Below are positions 26,376 to 34,567 of a DNA stretch of 64,000 nucleotides, one piece after another (position 1 is the stretch's first letter; each line of letters begins with the position of its first letter). The notes below the pieces were generated by a model, which was not told where the DNA came from, searched no databases, and saw only the letters and a list, made by a program, of their open reading frames with translations. The stretch is taken from NCBI GenBank assembly GCA_964384335.1, contig CAYLKN010000003.1:31462-95461 (forward strand). The letters are read 5' to 3'. The position numbers and the translations under genes were made by a program. This stretch comes from JAUICS01 sp964384335 (lineage in GTDB: Bacteria > Pseudomonadota > Alphaproteobacteria > Micavibrionales > Micavibrionaceae).

Positions 26376-27026
26376 ATGATCGGTGTCAATCTTGAGGACA
26401 ACGGAAAAAGCAGGAAAACCATGTTTAAAAGACGTATCCCCAAATCTTTTCTGAAGTCCTTTGCGGAGTTTTTCTGGCCGTCGATGGGATGGTTGCGGGC
26501 CTTTCGGTATATTAAGCACCGCGTCATACGCATGTCGGATACCACACATAAAATAGCGTCGGGACTTGCAAACGGGGCAGTGATCTCTTTCACTCCTCTT
26601 ATCGGGACACATTTTTTGCAGGCCTTGCTTTTAAGCTATTTCCTGAAATCAAATTATCTTGCCTCGCTTATCGGAACGTTCTGGGGTAATCCCTGGACTT
26701 TTCCGTTTTTATGGTTTTTCTCATACAAAATCGGAACCCTTATTATGTCGATTTTCGGTATGCAAAATTTTGCCTCTCTGCCAGATGAAGTGACGCTTAT
26801 GAAATTATGGGATATTATTGTTGATCAGCCTTTGAAACTTTTTGTTCCATGGGCAATCGGGGGGTATTTATGTGCTCTTGTGACATGGCCGTTGTTCTAT
26901 TTTATTGCATATAAGGTCATTGAAACGGCACAGCTTGCGAGACAGGCCAGGCGCCTAAAAAAACTGCATAAAGAAAGTTTGAGTATTACCCGGAAAAAAG
27001 ACAATCCTGAAAGGAATAATCTGTGA
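26376..27026 (+). CDS. DUF2062 inner-membrane protein
   Basis: A 216-residue protein (201 if Met at 26421 is used). The DUF2062 signature HKIASGLANGAVISFTPLIG is followed by hydrophobic helices (HFLQALLLSYFLKSNYLASLIGT, the GNPWTFPFLWFFSY motif, and ALVTWPLFYFIAYKVI). The tail is basic. The function of the family is unknown. It sits between rel and acpS; its stop codon overlaps the acpS start. Confidence 0.85.
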   Translation: MIGVNLEDNGKSRKTMFKRRIPKSFLKSFAEFFWPSMGWLRAFRYIKHRVIRMSDTTHKIASGLANGAVISFTPLIGTHFLQALLLSYFLKSNYLASLIGTFWGNPWTFPFLWFFSYKIGTLIMSIFGMQNFASLPDEVTLMKLWDIIVDQPLKLFVPWAIGGYLCALVTWPLFYFIAYKVIETAQLARQARRLKKLHKESLSITRKKDNPERNNL

Positions 27027-27430
27027 TTGTCGGTATCGGAGAGGATATTGTCGATATCCGCAGGATAGAAAAAATATATGTGCGTCACGGTCGCCGTTTC
27101 CTCGACCGCTGTTTCACCCCTTGCGAACAGGCAAAGGCTGAAAGCCGAGCAAAAGGCGGAGGAAAATATGCAACCCTTGCAAAGCGTTTTGCTGCGAAGG
27201 AGGCCCTTGTAAAGGCTCTTGGCACCGGTTTTTCAACCGGGATCTCTTTTCAGGATATCGAGATTGATAACAACCCGGAGGGCAGACCGTTTGTCACTTT
27301 AAAAGAGGGTGTCAGAAAAAAATTAGAAGACCTTATTCCGTCCGGTTGTTTCGGAAAGATACACCTTACTCTGTCTGATGAGCCGCCTTTGGCAAAAGCC
27401 CTTGTAATTATCGAGGCTGTTGATAATTAA
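27023..27430 (+). CDS. acpS: Holo-[acyl-carrier-protein] synthase
   Basis: A 135-residue phosphopantetheinyl transferase that converts apo-ACP to its active form with CoA. Signatures: MIVGIGEDIVDIRRIEK with the magnesium-binding Asp, and RFAAKEALVKALGTGF. The GTG start overlaps the TGA of DUF2062 (GTGA), which implies coupled translation. It precedes lepB-rnc-era, the normal alphaproteobacterial order. Confidence 0.95.
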   Translation: MIVGIGEDIVDIRRIEKIYVRHGRRFLDRCFTPCEQAKAESRAKGGGKYATLAKRFAAKEALVKALGTGFSTGISFQDIEIDNNPEGRPFVTLKEGVRKKLEDLIPSGCFGKIHLTLSDEPPLAKALVIIEAVDN

Positions 27431-27530
27431 ATCTGGACATAGTGCAACAGATCAAATTATATAACCGAATTTATGAGCCAAATTTATAAGACTGTGATAA
27501 TTTTCCTGCAAATAACATGACCTGAACCTT

Positions 27531-28442
27531 ATGACCAATAATAAAAACACGGACATTACGCCGGATTCGGCGCAAGAACACGAAGAAGACAAAGAGATGG
27601 ATAAGAAAACCGTACCGGAAACGGCGATAACCGGAGAACAGGCACCGGACTCTCCTTACAACGAAGAGGAAATATTTAAAAAGACAGAGTCCGATGACGG
27701 ATGGGCAGAGTTTTTTAAAACGATTATCATGGCCATCCTCCTGGCCGTGCTTATAAGGACTTTCTTTTTCGAACCGTTTAATATTCCGTCAAGTTCAATG
27801 AAACCGACATTGTTGATTGGGGACTATCTTTTTGTTTCCAAAACAGCTTACGGTTACTCCAAACATTCCTTTCCATTAAGCCTTGCACCGATCGAAGGCC
27901 GTATAATGGCGAGCATGCCTGAGAGAGGAGATATTGTGGTTTTCAAGCTGCCTACAAATCCGCGTATAGACTATATCAAACGGGTGATCGGCCTGCCTGG
28001 TGATACGGTCCAGGTTGCCGAAGGCAGGCTTTATTTGAATGGCCAGGCCGTAACAAGACAGCCCAACGGCCTCGCCCGCGTGAGTAATCGTGCGGGACAT
28101 AAAAAGCGTATGCTTGAATATATCGAAGTTTTGCCAAACGGTGCGACATACCCTATCTATCAGGAGCGGGACGATGCGCAGTATGATAATACAAGAGCAT
28201 TTAAAGTCCCGCCCGGACATGTGTTTGTTATGGGCGACAACAGGGATAATTCACAGGACAGCCGGGTTCAGGACCTGGTCGGATACGTACCTGTTGAAAA
28301 CATTGTCGGGCGCGCGGATTTTCTGTTTTTCTCAATTCATGAGTGGGCCTCTTTTTTCCGCTTTTGGGAATGGCCGGCAGCTATCCGCTACGAGCGGATA
28401 TTTATGAATATCAATCCGGACAATCTATCTTCCGGTACATAG
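27531..28442 (+). CDS. lepB: Signal peptidase I
   Basis: A 303-residue inner-membrane serine protease that removes signal peptides. The catalytic Ser89 is in PSSSMKPTLLIGD and the general base Lys150 in YIKRVIGLPGD. Box E GDNRDNSQDSR is present. One transmembrane helix (TIIMAILLAVLIRTFFF) anchors the enzyme. The N-terminal 55 residues before it are unusually long, acidic and probably disordered and cytoplasmic. First gene of lepB-rnc-era. Confidence 0.96.
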   Translation: MTNNKNTDITPDSAQEHEEDKEMDKKTVPETAITGEQAPDSPYNEEEIFKKTESDDGWAEFFKTIIMAILLAVLIRTFFFEPFNIPSSSMKPTLLIGDYLFVSKTAYGYSKHSFPLSLAPIEGRIMASMPERGDIVVFKLPTNPRIDYIKRVIGLPGDTVQVAEGRLYLNGQAVTRQPNGLARVSNRAGHKKRMLEYIEVLPNGATYPIYQERDDAQYDNTRAFKVPPGHVFVMGDNRDNSQDSRVQDLVGYVPVENIVGRADFLFFSIHEWASFFRFWEWPAAIRYERIFMNINPDNLSSGT

Positions 28443-28467
28443 AAGTTCTGAAAATTCACTATTTACG

Positions 28468-29154
28468 ATGCCAGTATCAGAAAACGATTTTGAACCATAC
28501 TTGAAAAAACTTGGGATACGGTTTAACGATCCGGCTTTTCTGAAGGCGGCGCTGACGCATGCCAGCGTGCATCATAAAATCAATAATGAGCGGCTTGAAT
28601 TTCTCGGTGACAGAGTTCTTGGCCTGGCAATGTCTCACATGCTTTACGAAATGTACCCTGATGAGAGCGAAGGCAGTCTTGCCAAACGTTTTGCCGGTCT
28701 TGTGCAGGGTCTGACACTGGCCGAAATTGCAAGGGAGACTAATCTGGGCGACTACATTATTTTATCGGAGCAGGAAAGAACGGCCGGAGGAACGGAAAAC
28801 AATAATATCCTTGCCGACACCCTGGAGGCTTTTATCGGGGCGTATTTTCTGGACAGCGGATATGATAATGCGGCTGTGCTTATAAAAACACTGTGGGGTA
28901 ACCGGATTGAGAAGGAAATTTCCCCGCCCGTTGATCCGAAAACATTTGTGCAGGAATGGGCACAGGCCAGAAACCTGCCATTGCCTGTCTATCAAATCGT
29001 ATCAAAATCAGGACCCGATCACGAACCCGAGTTTGAAGTGAGTGTCAGCATTAAAGGCTTTGAACCTCAAAGGGCCAGGGGGACATCACGCAGACACGCA
29101 GAAAAAGTGGCTGCCGAAAAAATCTCGCATTTGCTTAAGCAGTCCGATGAGTGA
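28468..29154 (+). CDS. rnc: Ribonuclease III
   Basis: A 228-residue double-strand-specific RNase. The nuclease signature NERLEFLGDRVLGLAMSHML and the second acidic site LADTLEAFIGAYFLD are intact. A dsRNA-binding domain occupies about residues 155-225 (GPDHEPEFEVSVSI, ARGTSRRHAEKVAAEK). It processes rRNA and mRNA. Its last 8 bases overlap era. Confidence 0.97.
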   Translation: MPVSENDFEPYLKKLGIRFNDPAFLKAALTHASVHHKINNERLEFLGDRVLGLAMSHMLYEMYPDESEGSLAKRFAGLVQGLTLAEIARETNLGDYIILSEQERTAGGTENNNILADTLEAFIGAYFLDSGYDNAAVLIKTLWGNRIEKEISPPVDPKTFVQEWAQARNLPLPVYQIVSKSGPDHEPEFEVSVSIKGFEPQRARGTSRRHAEKVAAEKISHLLKQSDE

Positions 29155-30058
29155 TGCCAACACGCATTTCGGATTTGTCTCGGTTCTTGGCCTGCCCAAT
29201 GTCGGAAAATCATCACTTGTCAATGCGCTGTGCGGATCACGCATATGTATAGTTGCGCCAAAGCCCCAAACCACCCGCACAAATATCCGCGGCATATTTG
29301 TTCATCGGAAAAGTCAGATTGTTCTGGTTGATACGCCAGGCCTCGTATATTCGGGGGAAAGACTTCACAAGGCCATGCATCAGGCGGCCATAAACTCGGT
29401 TCAGGATTCCGATATGGCTTTGTTCATTATCGATGCTTCAAAAAAGGGGCAGGTAAAGACAAATTTCCAAAGGCTGGCCGAATTAAAATCAAGGGTTTCT
29501 GAAAGATCATTTAAAACCGCACTCGTCCTTAACAAAATTGATAAAATTGCATATCGTGACCTGCTTCCGCTTTCCGCTGATTTGAATAACCAGTTTTCAT
29601 TTGATGCAACCTTCATGGTATCGGCAACCAGGGAAAAAGGCCTGGAAGACCTGAAAGATTATCTTTCACAAAATGTGCCGCAAGGGCCGTGGCATTATGA
29701 TGAGGATGATATCACCGATTTTCCGGTTAAGCTTATGGCCGCGGAATTTACGAGAGAACAGGTTTTCAGGCATCTTAAGGAAGAAGTTCCCCATAAAACA
29801 ACTGTAGAAACGGAAAAGATGGAGGAAAATGCCGACGGCTCCCTGACTTTATACCAGTCCGTCATTGTTCAGCGTGATACCCAAAAACCTATTGTTATTG
29901 GCGAAAAGGGCAGGATGATTAAATTTATCGGAGAAAAAGCAAGGAAAAATCTGGAAGAGGTTTTTGAACGGCGTGTTCATCTTAAACTCAATGTCAGGGT
30001 CAACGCGGGATGGGATTCCAGCAATGAGTATTACCGTATCTGGGGCCTTGAACAGTAA
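29147..30058 (+). CDS. era: GTPase Era
   Basis: A 303-residue GTPase that binds the 3' end of 16S rRNA in 30S assembly. G1 GLPNVGKSSLV, switch region KPQTTRTNIRG, G3 DTPGLVYSG and G4 NKID are visible, and the C-terminal KH domain has GEKGRMIKFIGEKARKNLE. The ATG at 29147 is chosen over the longer open frame because the product then starts at the family's usual place and overlaps the rnc stop by 8 bases. Confidence 0.96.
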   Translation: MSDANTHFGFVSVLGLPNVGKSSLVNALCGSRICIVAPKPQTTRTNIRGIFVHRKSQIVLVDTPGLVYSGERLHKAMHQAAINSVQDSDMALFIIDASKKGQVKTNFQRLAELKSRVSERSFKTALVLNKIDKIAYRDLLPLSADLNNQFSFDATFMVSATREKGLEDLKDYLSQNVPQGPWHYDEDDITDFPVKLMAAEFTREQVFRHLKEEVPHKTTVETEKMEENADGSLTLYQSVIVQRDTQKPIVIGEKGRMIKFIGEKARKNLEEVFERRVHLKLNVRVNAGWDSSNEYYRIWGLEQ

Positions 30059-30102
30059 CTTTTCCTGCCACATTACCCATCCCGCAAGGCTGAAAAGTTT
30101 AA

Positions 30103-30111
30103 TGTGGATAA
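30103..30111 (-). promoter_or_regulatory. Perfect DnaA box in the era-gcrA spacer
   Basis: TGTGGATAA is the complement of TTATCCACA, the consensus DnaA box. It is part of an inverted repeat CCACATTA (30068-30075) / TAATGTGG (30100-30107). The spacer 30059-30250 has no gene and otherwise holds only the gcrA leader. DnaA regulation of gcrA is known in Caulobacter, so an operator is as likely as an origin element. Confidence 0.45.
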
Positions 30112-30250
30112 TGACCCAAAATCATCGGCGCGTGATAGCCACATCTGAACGCTTCTGATAGCTTTAATACTGGTTCGATAAAAAAATTCAGCGCAATCAA
30201 TATGTTACATTGTTTGTGAGGGTTTCTATTTTCTTTCGGAGGTATATTTT

Positions 30251-30694
30251 ATGAGCTGGACTGACGAGCGGGTATCATTGCTGAAAAAAATGTGGGGCGA
30301 AGGCCGCACGGCCAAGGAGATTGCAGAGGCGCTCGGAAATGGCGTAACCCGCAATGCCGTTATTGGCAAGGCGCACAGACTTAGTCTTTCTGCCCGTGTT
30401 TCACCGATCCAGCAAAATAAAAAACAGGTTAAGGCTCCTGTCATTAATGACAATGTCCAGAAAAAGGATGGAATACAGTTAAAGGATCTTAAAGACAGCA
30501 TGTGTCGATGGCCTCACGGAGATCCAAAGGAAAAAGGATTTCATTTTTGCGGCGCGAAATGCGTGCCCAACCTTCCTTACTGCCTGGAGCATGCAAAAAT
30601 CGCCTATCAGGCTCCGAAATCAAGACAGGTCATTAGTGATGAGTTTATTGAAAGCTTTGCTAACGACACAACCAGGCAGGCTGAAGGAAAATAA
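30251..30694 (+). CDS. gcrA: GcrA cell-cycle regulator
   Basis: A 147-residue alphaproteobacterial transcription factor. The N terminus SWTDERVSLLKKMWGEGRTA followed by KEIAEALGNGVTRNAVIGKA is the GcrA DNA-binding domain, and the C-terminal part holds the sigma-70-interacting segment CRWPHGDPKEKGFHFCGA with its conserved cysteines. GcrA binds sigma-70 RNA polymerase at promoters carrying CcrM-methylated GANTC sites. A strong ribosome-binding site (GGAGG) lies 8-9 bases before the ATG. Confidence 0.95.
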   Translation: MSWTDERVSLLKKMWGEGRTAKEIAEALGNGVTRNAVIGKAHRLSLSARVSPIQQNKKQVKAPVINDNVQKKDGIQLKDLKDSMCRWPHGDPKEKGFHFCGAKCVPNLPYCLEHAKIAYQAPKSRQVISDEFIESFANDTTRQAEGK

Positions 30695-30752
30695 TTCAGA
30701 TTGTAACCTGAATTGGTTTACAGAGTTTTCCGTATCAGTCATATAAATAGAC

Positions 30753-31607
30753 ATGGAAAATGATAACTTGCAGGATACCAGGCGGTTTAACATACACCTG
30801 ATATCAGATGCCACGGGAACAACCCTTCAAGGCATAGTTCGGGCAGTTCTGCCTCAGTTTGGGAATATAGAACCCCAGGAATGGTTCTGGCCTCTTGTCC
30901 GTAATGAGCGGCAACTCCGGCGTGTCTTTGACCAGATTGAGAAAAAACCGGGACCCGTTGTATTTACCTTTGTCGATAATCACATGCGCCTTATGCTTGA
31001 GGAAGAATGCGATAAAATGAGCCTTCCGTCCATTCCCGCATTGGATCCTCTTATGAAGGGATTGTCATCTTATCTTGGCCTTCCGGTTAAAGGTATACCC
31101 GGTTTGCAGCATTCGCTTGACGAGGCCTATTTCAAAAGAATTGAGGCTATTGAATTCATGATGCGCTATGACGACGGCCAGTCCCTTGAAGGCATTGAAA
31201 GAGCCGAGGTGATATTGATCGGTGTTTCCCGGACATCAAAAACACCGACCTGCCTTTTCCTGGCACGGAGAGGAATAAAATCGGCAAATATTCCCTTTAC
31301 CCCAAACGTGCCGATACCGGAAAAAATCAAAACCGTGCAGGGCCCATTGATAGTATGTCTTACCGAAACTGCGGAGCGTCTTGTGGCTTTGCGCAAATCC
31401 CGTCTGAAAAGAGAAAACGACAACGGCCAGCTTATAAAAAACGATTACCTCGATATCGAAAAAGTTGAACAGGAAATCAGAGATTGCAAAAGGTTCTGTG
31501 CGCAGCATAAATGGCCCTGCATTGACGTTACGAAACGCTCGGTTGAGGAGACGGCGGCAGAAATTATGGTGCTTTTGCAGAAACGGAAAACGGAGAAGAA
31601 AAGGTGA
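30753..31607 (+). CDS. Pyruvate, phosphate dikinase regulatory protein (DUF299, kinase/phosphorylase)
   Basis: A 284-residue bifunctional serine/threonine kinase and pyrophosphorylase expected to switch PPDK or PEP synthase off and on. It starts NIHLISDATGTTLQGIVRAV and has the P-loop-like GVSRTSKTP at about residue 152. It is the first gene of the block regulator-maf-aroE-coaE-dnaQ, which in several alphaproteobacteria (for example Caulobacter and Rickettsia relatives) lies directly beside the chromosomal origin. Confidence 0.93.
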   Translation: MENDNLQDTRRFNIHLISDATGTTLQGIVRAVLPQFGNIEPQEWFWPLVRNERQLRRVFDQIEKKPGPVVFTFVDNHMRLMLEEECDKMSLPSIPALDPLMKGLSSYLGLPVKGIPGLQHSLDEAYFKRIEAIEFMMRYDDGQSLEGIERAEVILIGVSRTSKTPTCLFLARRGIKSANIPFTPNVPIPEKIKTVQGPLIVCLTETAERLVALRKSRLKRENDNGQLIKNDYLDIEKVEQEIRDCKRFCAQHKWPCIDVTKRSVEETAAEIMVLLQKRKTEKKR

Positions 31608-32224
31608 AAGAAAAAATTATACTGGCCTCTTCCAGTCAGACCCGGAAAAAACTGCTTGAAAATACAGGCCTTGCTTTTCAGGTCATTTCTCCGGAAATTG
31701 ATGAGGATAAGGCCATTGCGGAAGCCAGAAGTAACGGCACCCATTCACACGAAATCCCTGTCCAGCTGGCTCGTTTAAAAGGCCTTCAGGTATCGCGGCA
31801 AAACCCGGATTCTCTTGTTATTTCCGCAGATCAGGTCCTGATATGTCAGGATGAAATTCTGCAAAAAGCACGATCAAAAGAAGAAGCCATTCAAAAATTA
31901 AAAAAATTAAGAGGGCAGAGGCACCAGCTTGTTTCCGGTGTCTGCCTGACGCGAAATCTGAATGTTCTCTGGACGAAGACTGAAACGGCGACACTGCATA
32001 TGGAAGAAGTGTCGGACGCATATCTTGAAAACTATATCGATAGTGCGGGAGACACACTTTTTTCATCTGTTGGCGCGTATGCCGTAGAAGGTTATGGCGC
32101 ATGGCTTTTTAGCAAAATCGAAGGGGATTATTTTACGATTCTGGGTTTGCCCTTAATCCCGCTTCTTCAGTACCTCCGCTCTCAATTTGATTGCAAACCC
32201 GGACGTTTTGATTCCGATGTATAA
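31604..32224 (+). CDS. maf: Maf-family nucleoside triphosphate pyrophosphatase
   Basis: A 206-residue Maf protein. The N-terminal phosphate site is IILASSSQTRKKLLENTG, followed by SADQVLICQDEIL (catalytic Asp region) and the C-terminal SVGAYAVEGYGAWLFSKIEG. Maf enzymes hydrolyse non-canonical or canonical NTPs; whether this is a YhdE-like dTTP/UTP type or a YceF-like m7GTP type is not settled. The GTG start overlaps the previous stop (GTGA). Confidence 0.92.
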   Translation: MKEKIILASSSQTRKKLLENTGLAFQVISPEIDEDKAIAEARSNGTHSHEIPVQLARLKGLQVSRQNPDSLVISADQVLICQDEILQKARSKEEAIQKLKKLRGQRHQLVSGVCLTRNLNVLWTKTETATLHMEEVSDAYLENYIDSAGDTLFSSVGAYAVEGYGAWLFSKIEGDYFTILGLPLIPLLQYLRSQFDCKPGRFDSDV

Positions 32225-33047
32225 GCTCGGCGTCGCGGGATATCCGGTCGGGCATTCAAAATCCCCGCTTATCCATGAAACGTGGTTTGAACATTATGGG
32301 ATTGCGGCATCTTATGAACGGCTTGAAATTGCGCCTCATGATCTTGAAACCGGGATAAAAAAACTGGTCAGTCAAGATTACCTCGGCTTTAACGTGACGG
32401 TTCCGCATAAAAAAGCCATGCTTTCCTTATGTGACAATCTTGATGACACAGCCCGCGCCGTAGGAGCCGTGAATACAGTCCTTATTGACAAAGACAAAAT
32501 TGATAAGGACAAAAAACTGCACGGTTTTAATACGGATGTTTTCGGATTTCTTGAAAATATCCGGCGCAATTGTCCGGGGTTTAACTTTTCTGAAAAACGC
32601 ACAACCGTAATTGGGGCGGGCGGTGCATCCTATGCTGCGCTTTACGGTTTGGGACTGATGCAGTCAAAATCAGTGACTGTTGTAAACAGAACATATGAAA
32701 AAGCGGCAATCGCGGCTGAACAGTTTAACTGCCGGTACGCACGGTGGGAAGAACTGGACACCGTTCTTGAAAACACTGATTTGCTGGTGAACGCAACCAG
32801 TCTTGGAATGAAAGGGCAGCCGCCGCCTGACATCAATCTCTTCCCCCTTCCGTCTCAGTCCGTTGTGAATGATCTTGTTTATACTCCATTAACAACGCCT
32901 CTTATTGCAAAAGCAAATGACATGGGACTACGGACCGTAACCGGGATCGGCATGCTTTTGTACCAGGCCGCCGCCGCATTTAAAATATGGTTTGGGATTG
33001 AACCTTTTATTGCAGAGGAATTAACTAACAAAATAGTCAGGGATTAG
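32217..33047 (+). CDS. aroE: Shikimate dehydrogenase
   Basis: A 276-residue NADPH enzyme of the chorismate pathway. The substrate site SPLIHETWF with GVAGYPVGHSKS, the catalytic Lys in NVTVPHKKAML, and the nucleotide-binding VIGAGGASYAALYGL are complete, as is GMLLYQAAAAFKIWFG. ATG 32217 (overlapping the maf stop by 8 bases) is preferred; a TTG at 32187 is the alternative. Confidence 0.95.
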   Translation: MYKLGVAGYPVGHSKSPLIHETWFEHYGIAASYERLEIAPHDLETGIKKLVSQDYLGFNVTVPHKKAMLSLCDNLDDTARAVGAVNTVLIDKDKIDKDKKLHGFNTDVFGFLENIRRNCPGFNFSEKRTTVIGAGGASYAALYGLGLMQSKSVTVVNRTYEKAAIAAEQFNCRYARWEELDTVLENTDLLVNATSLGMKGQPPPDINLFPLPSQSVVNDLVYTPLTTPLIAKANDMGLRTVTGIGMLLYQAAAAFKIWFGIEPFIAEELTNKIVRD

Positions 33048-33050
33048 AAG

Positions 33051-33689
33051 ATGCATAAAGGTGCCATTTATGCGGGTCTGACAGGGTCGATAGGTATGGG
33101 CAAATCGACCGTCGCGGCCATGTTAAAGAATATGGGCGTTCCGGTTTTTGACTCTGACGCGGAAGTCCGGCGACTTTTGACAAAAGACTTTACCGTTATT
33201 GGCGAGATCGTCAAAGTTTTCCCGGACGTATGGGATCGCAAGGCAAAGGCAATCGACAGATCAAAACTTGCGGGAATTGTTTTTGACGACTGGAATGAAC
33301 GTAAAAAGCTGGAGACGATCATCCATCCTTTCGTCTGGAAGGCGCAGTCAGAATTCGCCAGGCATTGTTACCGCTGCACTATAAAACTTATGGTTTTTGA
33401 TATTCCGTTGTTGTTCGAGACCGGTGCCGAAAAAAGAGTTGATAAAGTTGTATGTGTTACCGCACCGCCGTTCGTCCAGTACAGGCGGGTAACGGGACGT
33501 CCGGGTTTTGATGATGATCTGTTTTTCAAAATTCTGAATACACAGATGCCGGATCGCGAAAAAAGACGGAGGTCCGATTTCGTAATTCATACCGGTCTTA
33601 ACCGCGCCCGGACATTCCGGGATATCAAGGCGGTTGTGAATAAACTGCGCGGCTTGCTTGCATCAGGCCCTTCTCGCTTTCTAGACTGA
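33051..33689 (+). CDS. coaE: Dephospho-CoA kinase
   Basis: A 212-residue P-loop kinase for the last step of CoA synthesis. The P-loop is GLTGSIGMGKSTVAAML, then VFDSDAEVRRLL and the lid/substrate segment IPLLFETGAEKRVD are seen. It follows aroE by 3 bases and precedes dnaQ by 4 bases. Confidence 0.96.
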   Translation: MHKGAIYAGLTGSIGMGKSTVAAMLKNMGVPVFDSDAEVRRLLTKDFTVIGEIVKVFPDVWDRKAKAIDRSKLAGIVFDDWNERKKLETIIHPFVWKAQSEFARHCYRCTIKLMVFDIPLLFETGAEKRVDKVVCVTAPPFVQYRRVTGRPGFDDDLFFKILNTQMPDREKRRRSDFVIHTGLNRARTFRDIKAVVNKLRGLLASGPSRFLD

Positions 33690-33693
33690 GGAT

Positions 33694-34428
33694 ATGAAGC
33701 GCGAAATTATCCTGGATACTGAAACGACGGGGCTTGATCCCCGCGAAGGGCACCGGATTGTCGAAATTGGCTGCGTCGAGCTTCAGAACGCCATTCCAAC
33801 AGGCGAAGTACGGCAGTATTATATCAATCCGGAGAGGGACATGCCTCCGGAGTCTCAAGCCGTTCACGGTCTCACAAATGAATTTCTGAAAGACAAACCC
33901 GTTTTTGCCGAAATTGTTACCGATTTTATGGAGTTTGTGGCGGGTGCAACCCTTGTCATTCACAATGCTGAATTTGATCTGAAATTTCTCAACGCCGAAA
34001 TTAAACCATTTGGGTATCCTCTTTATAAAATACAAGACGTTGTTGATACCCTGGCCCTTGCCCGCAAAAAATTTCCCGGTTCACCGGCCAGTCTTGATGC
34101 ATTGTGCCGCAGGTTTGAAATTGATAACAGTGCACGGGACATTCACGGTGCTCTGCTTGACTCACAATTGCTTGCCGAAGTTTATCTGGAACTCATAGGC
34201 GGACGGCAGCATGGGATGATGCTTGATACGGCTTCACCCAATCCCGATGACGGCGAAAATATGCAAATGTCAGGTCAGAGCCCTGGGCGTGAAAAGAAAC
34301 CCTATATTCCACCGCGCAGTTTCGAACCTGATCCCGGGGAACGTGAGGCGCACCGGCAAATGCTGGAAAGCCTTAAGGATCCGGTCTGGGAGAGGATTTT
34401 ATCATCCTCCGGTATGCACGGGAACTGA
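33694..34428 (+). CDS. dnaQ: DNA polymerase III subunit epsilon
   Basis: A 244-residue DEDDh 3'-5' proofreading exonuclease. Exo I LDTETTGLDPREG, Exo II HNAEFDLKFLN and Exo III with HGALLDSQLLAEVYLEL are intact. The C-terminal 60 residues, low-complexity and proline-rich, should hold the polymerase-binding tail. It ends the regulator-maf-aroE-coaE block. secB, which often follows in relatives, is absent here. Confidence 0.95.
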   Translation: MKREIILDTETTGLDPREGHRIVEIGCVELQNAIPTGEVRQYYINPERDMPPESQAVHGLTNEFLKDKPVFAEIVTDFMEFVAGATLVIHNAEFDLKFLNAEIKPFGYPLYKIQDVVDTLALARKKFPGSPASLDALCRRFEIDNSARDIHGALLDSQLLAEVYLELIGGRQHGMMLDTASPNPDDGENMQMSGQSPGREKKPYIPPRSFEPDPGEREAHRQMLESLKDPVWERILSSSGMHGN

Positions 34429-34517
34429 TGTTCCAGGTCAGATCGTGTTCAAATATAATCACTATGATTATATCTGAAAAGCGTGAATCTGCCCTGACTT
34501 ATTGAAGCGCCGATCAA

Positions 34518-34564
34518 ATTCACGCGATCAGAAATCGCAAAACGATTCTTTTTGATCGCGATTT
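34518..34564 (-). repeat. 47-bp palindromic intergenic element, copy 1 (behind ileS)
   Basis: Read on the minus strand it starts AAATCGCGATCAAAAAG and ends GATCGCGTGAAT. Outer arms (CGCGATCA/TGATCGCG) and an inner stem (AATCG/CGATT) give a nested hairpin. It begins 3 bases after the ileS stop in the ileS sense. It matches copy 2 at 39979-40025 at all but about four positions. A further GCGTGAATCTGCC at 34481 resembles the end of copy 2. Confidence 0.85.
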
Positions 34565-34567
34565 GCT

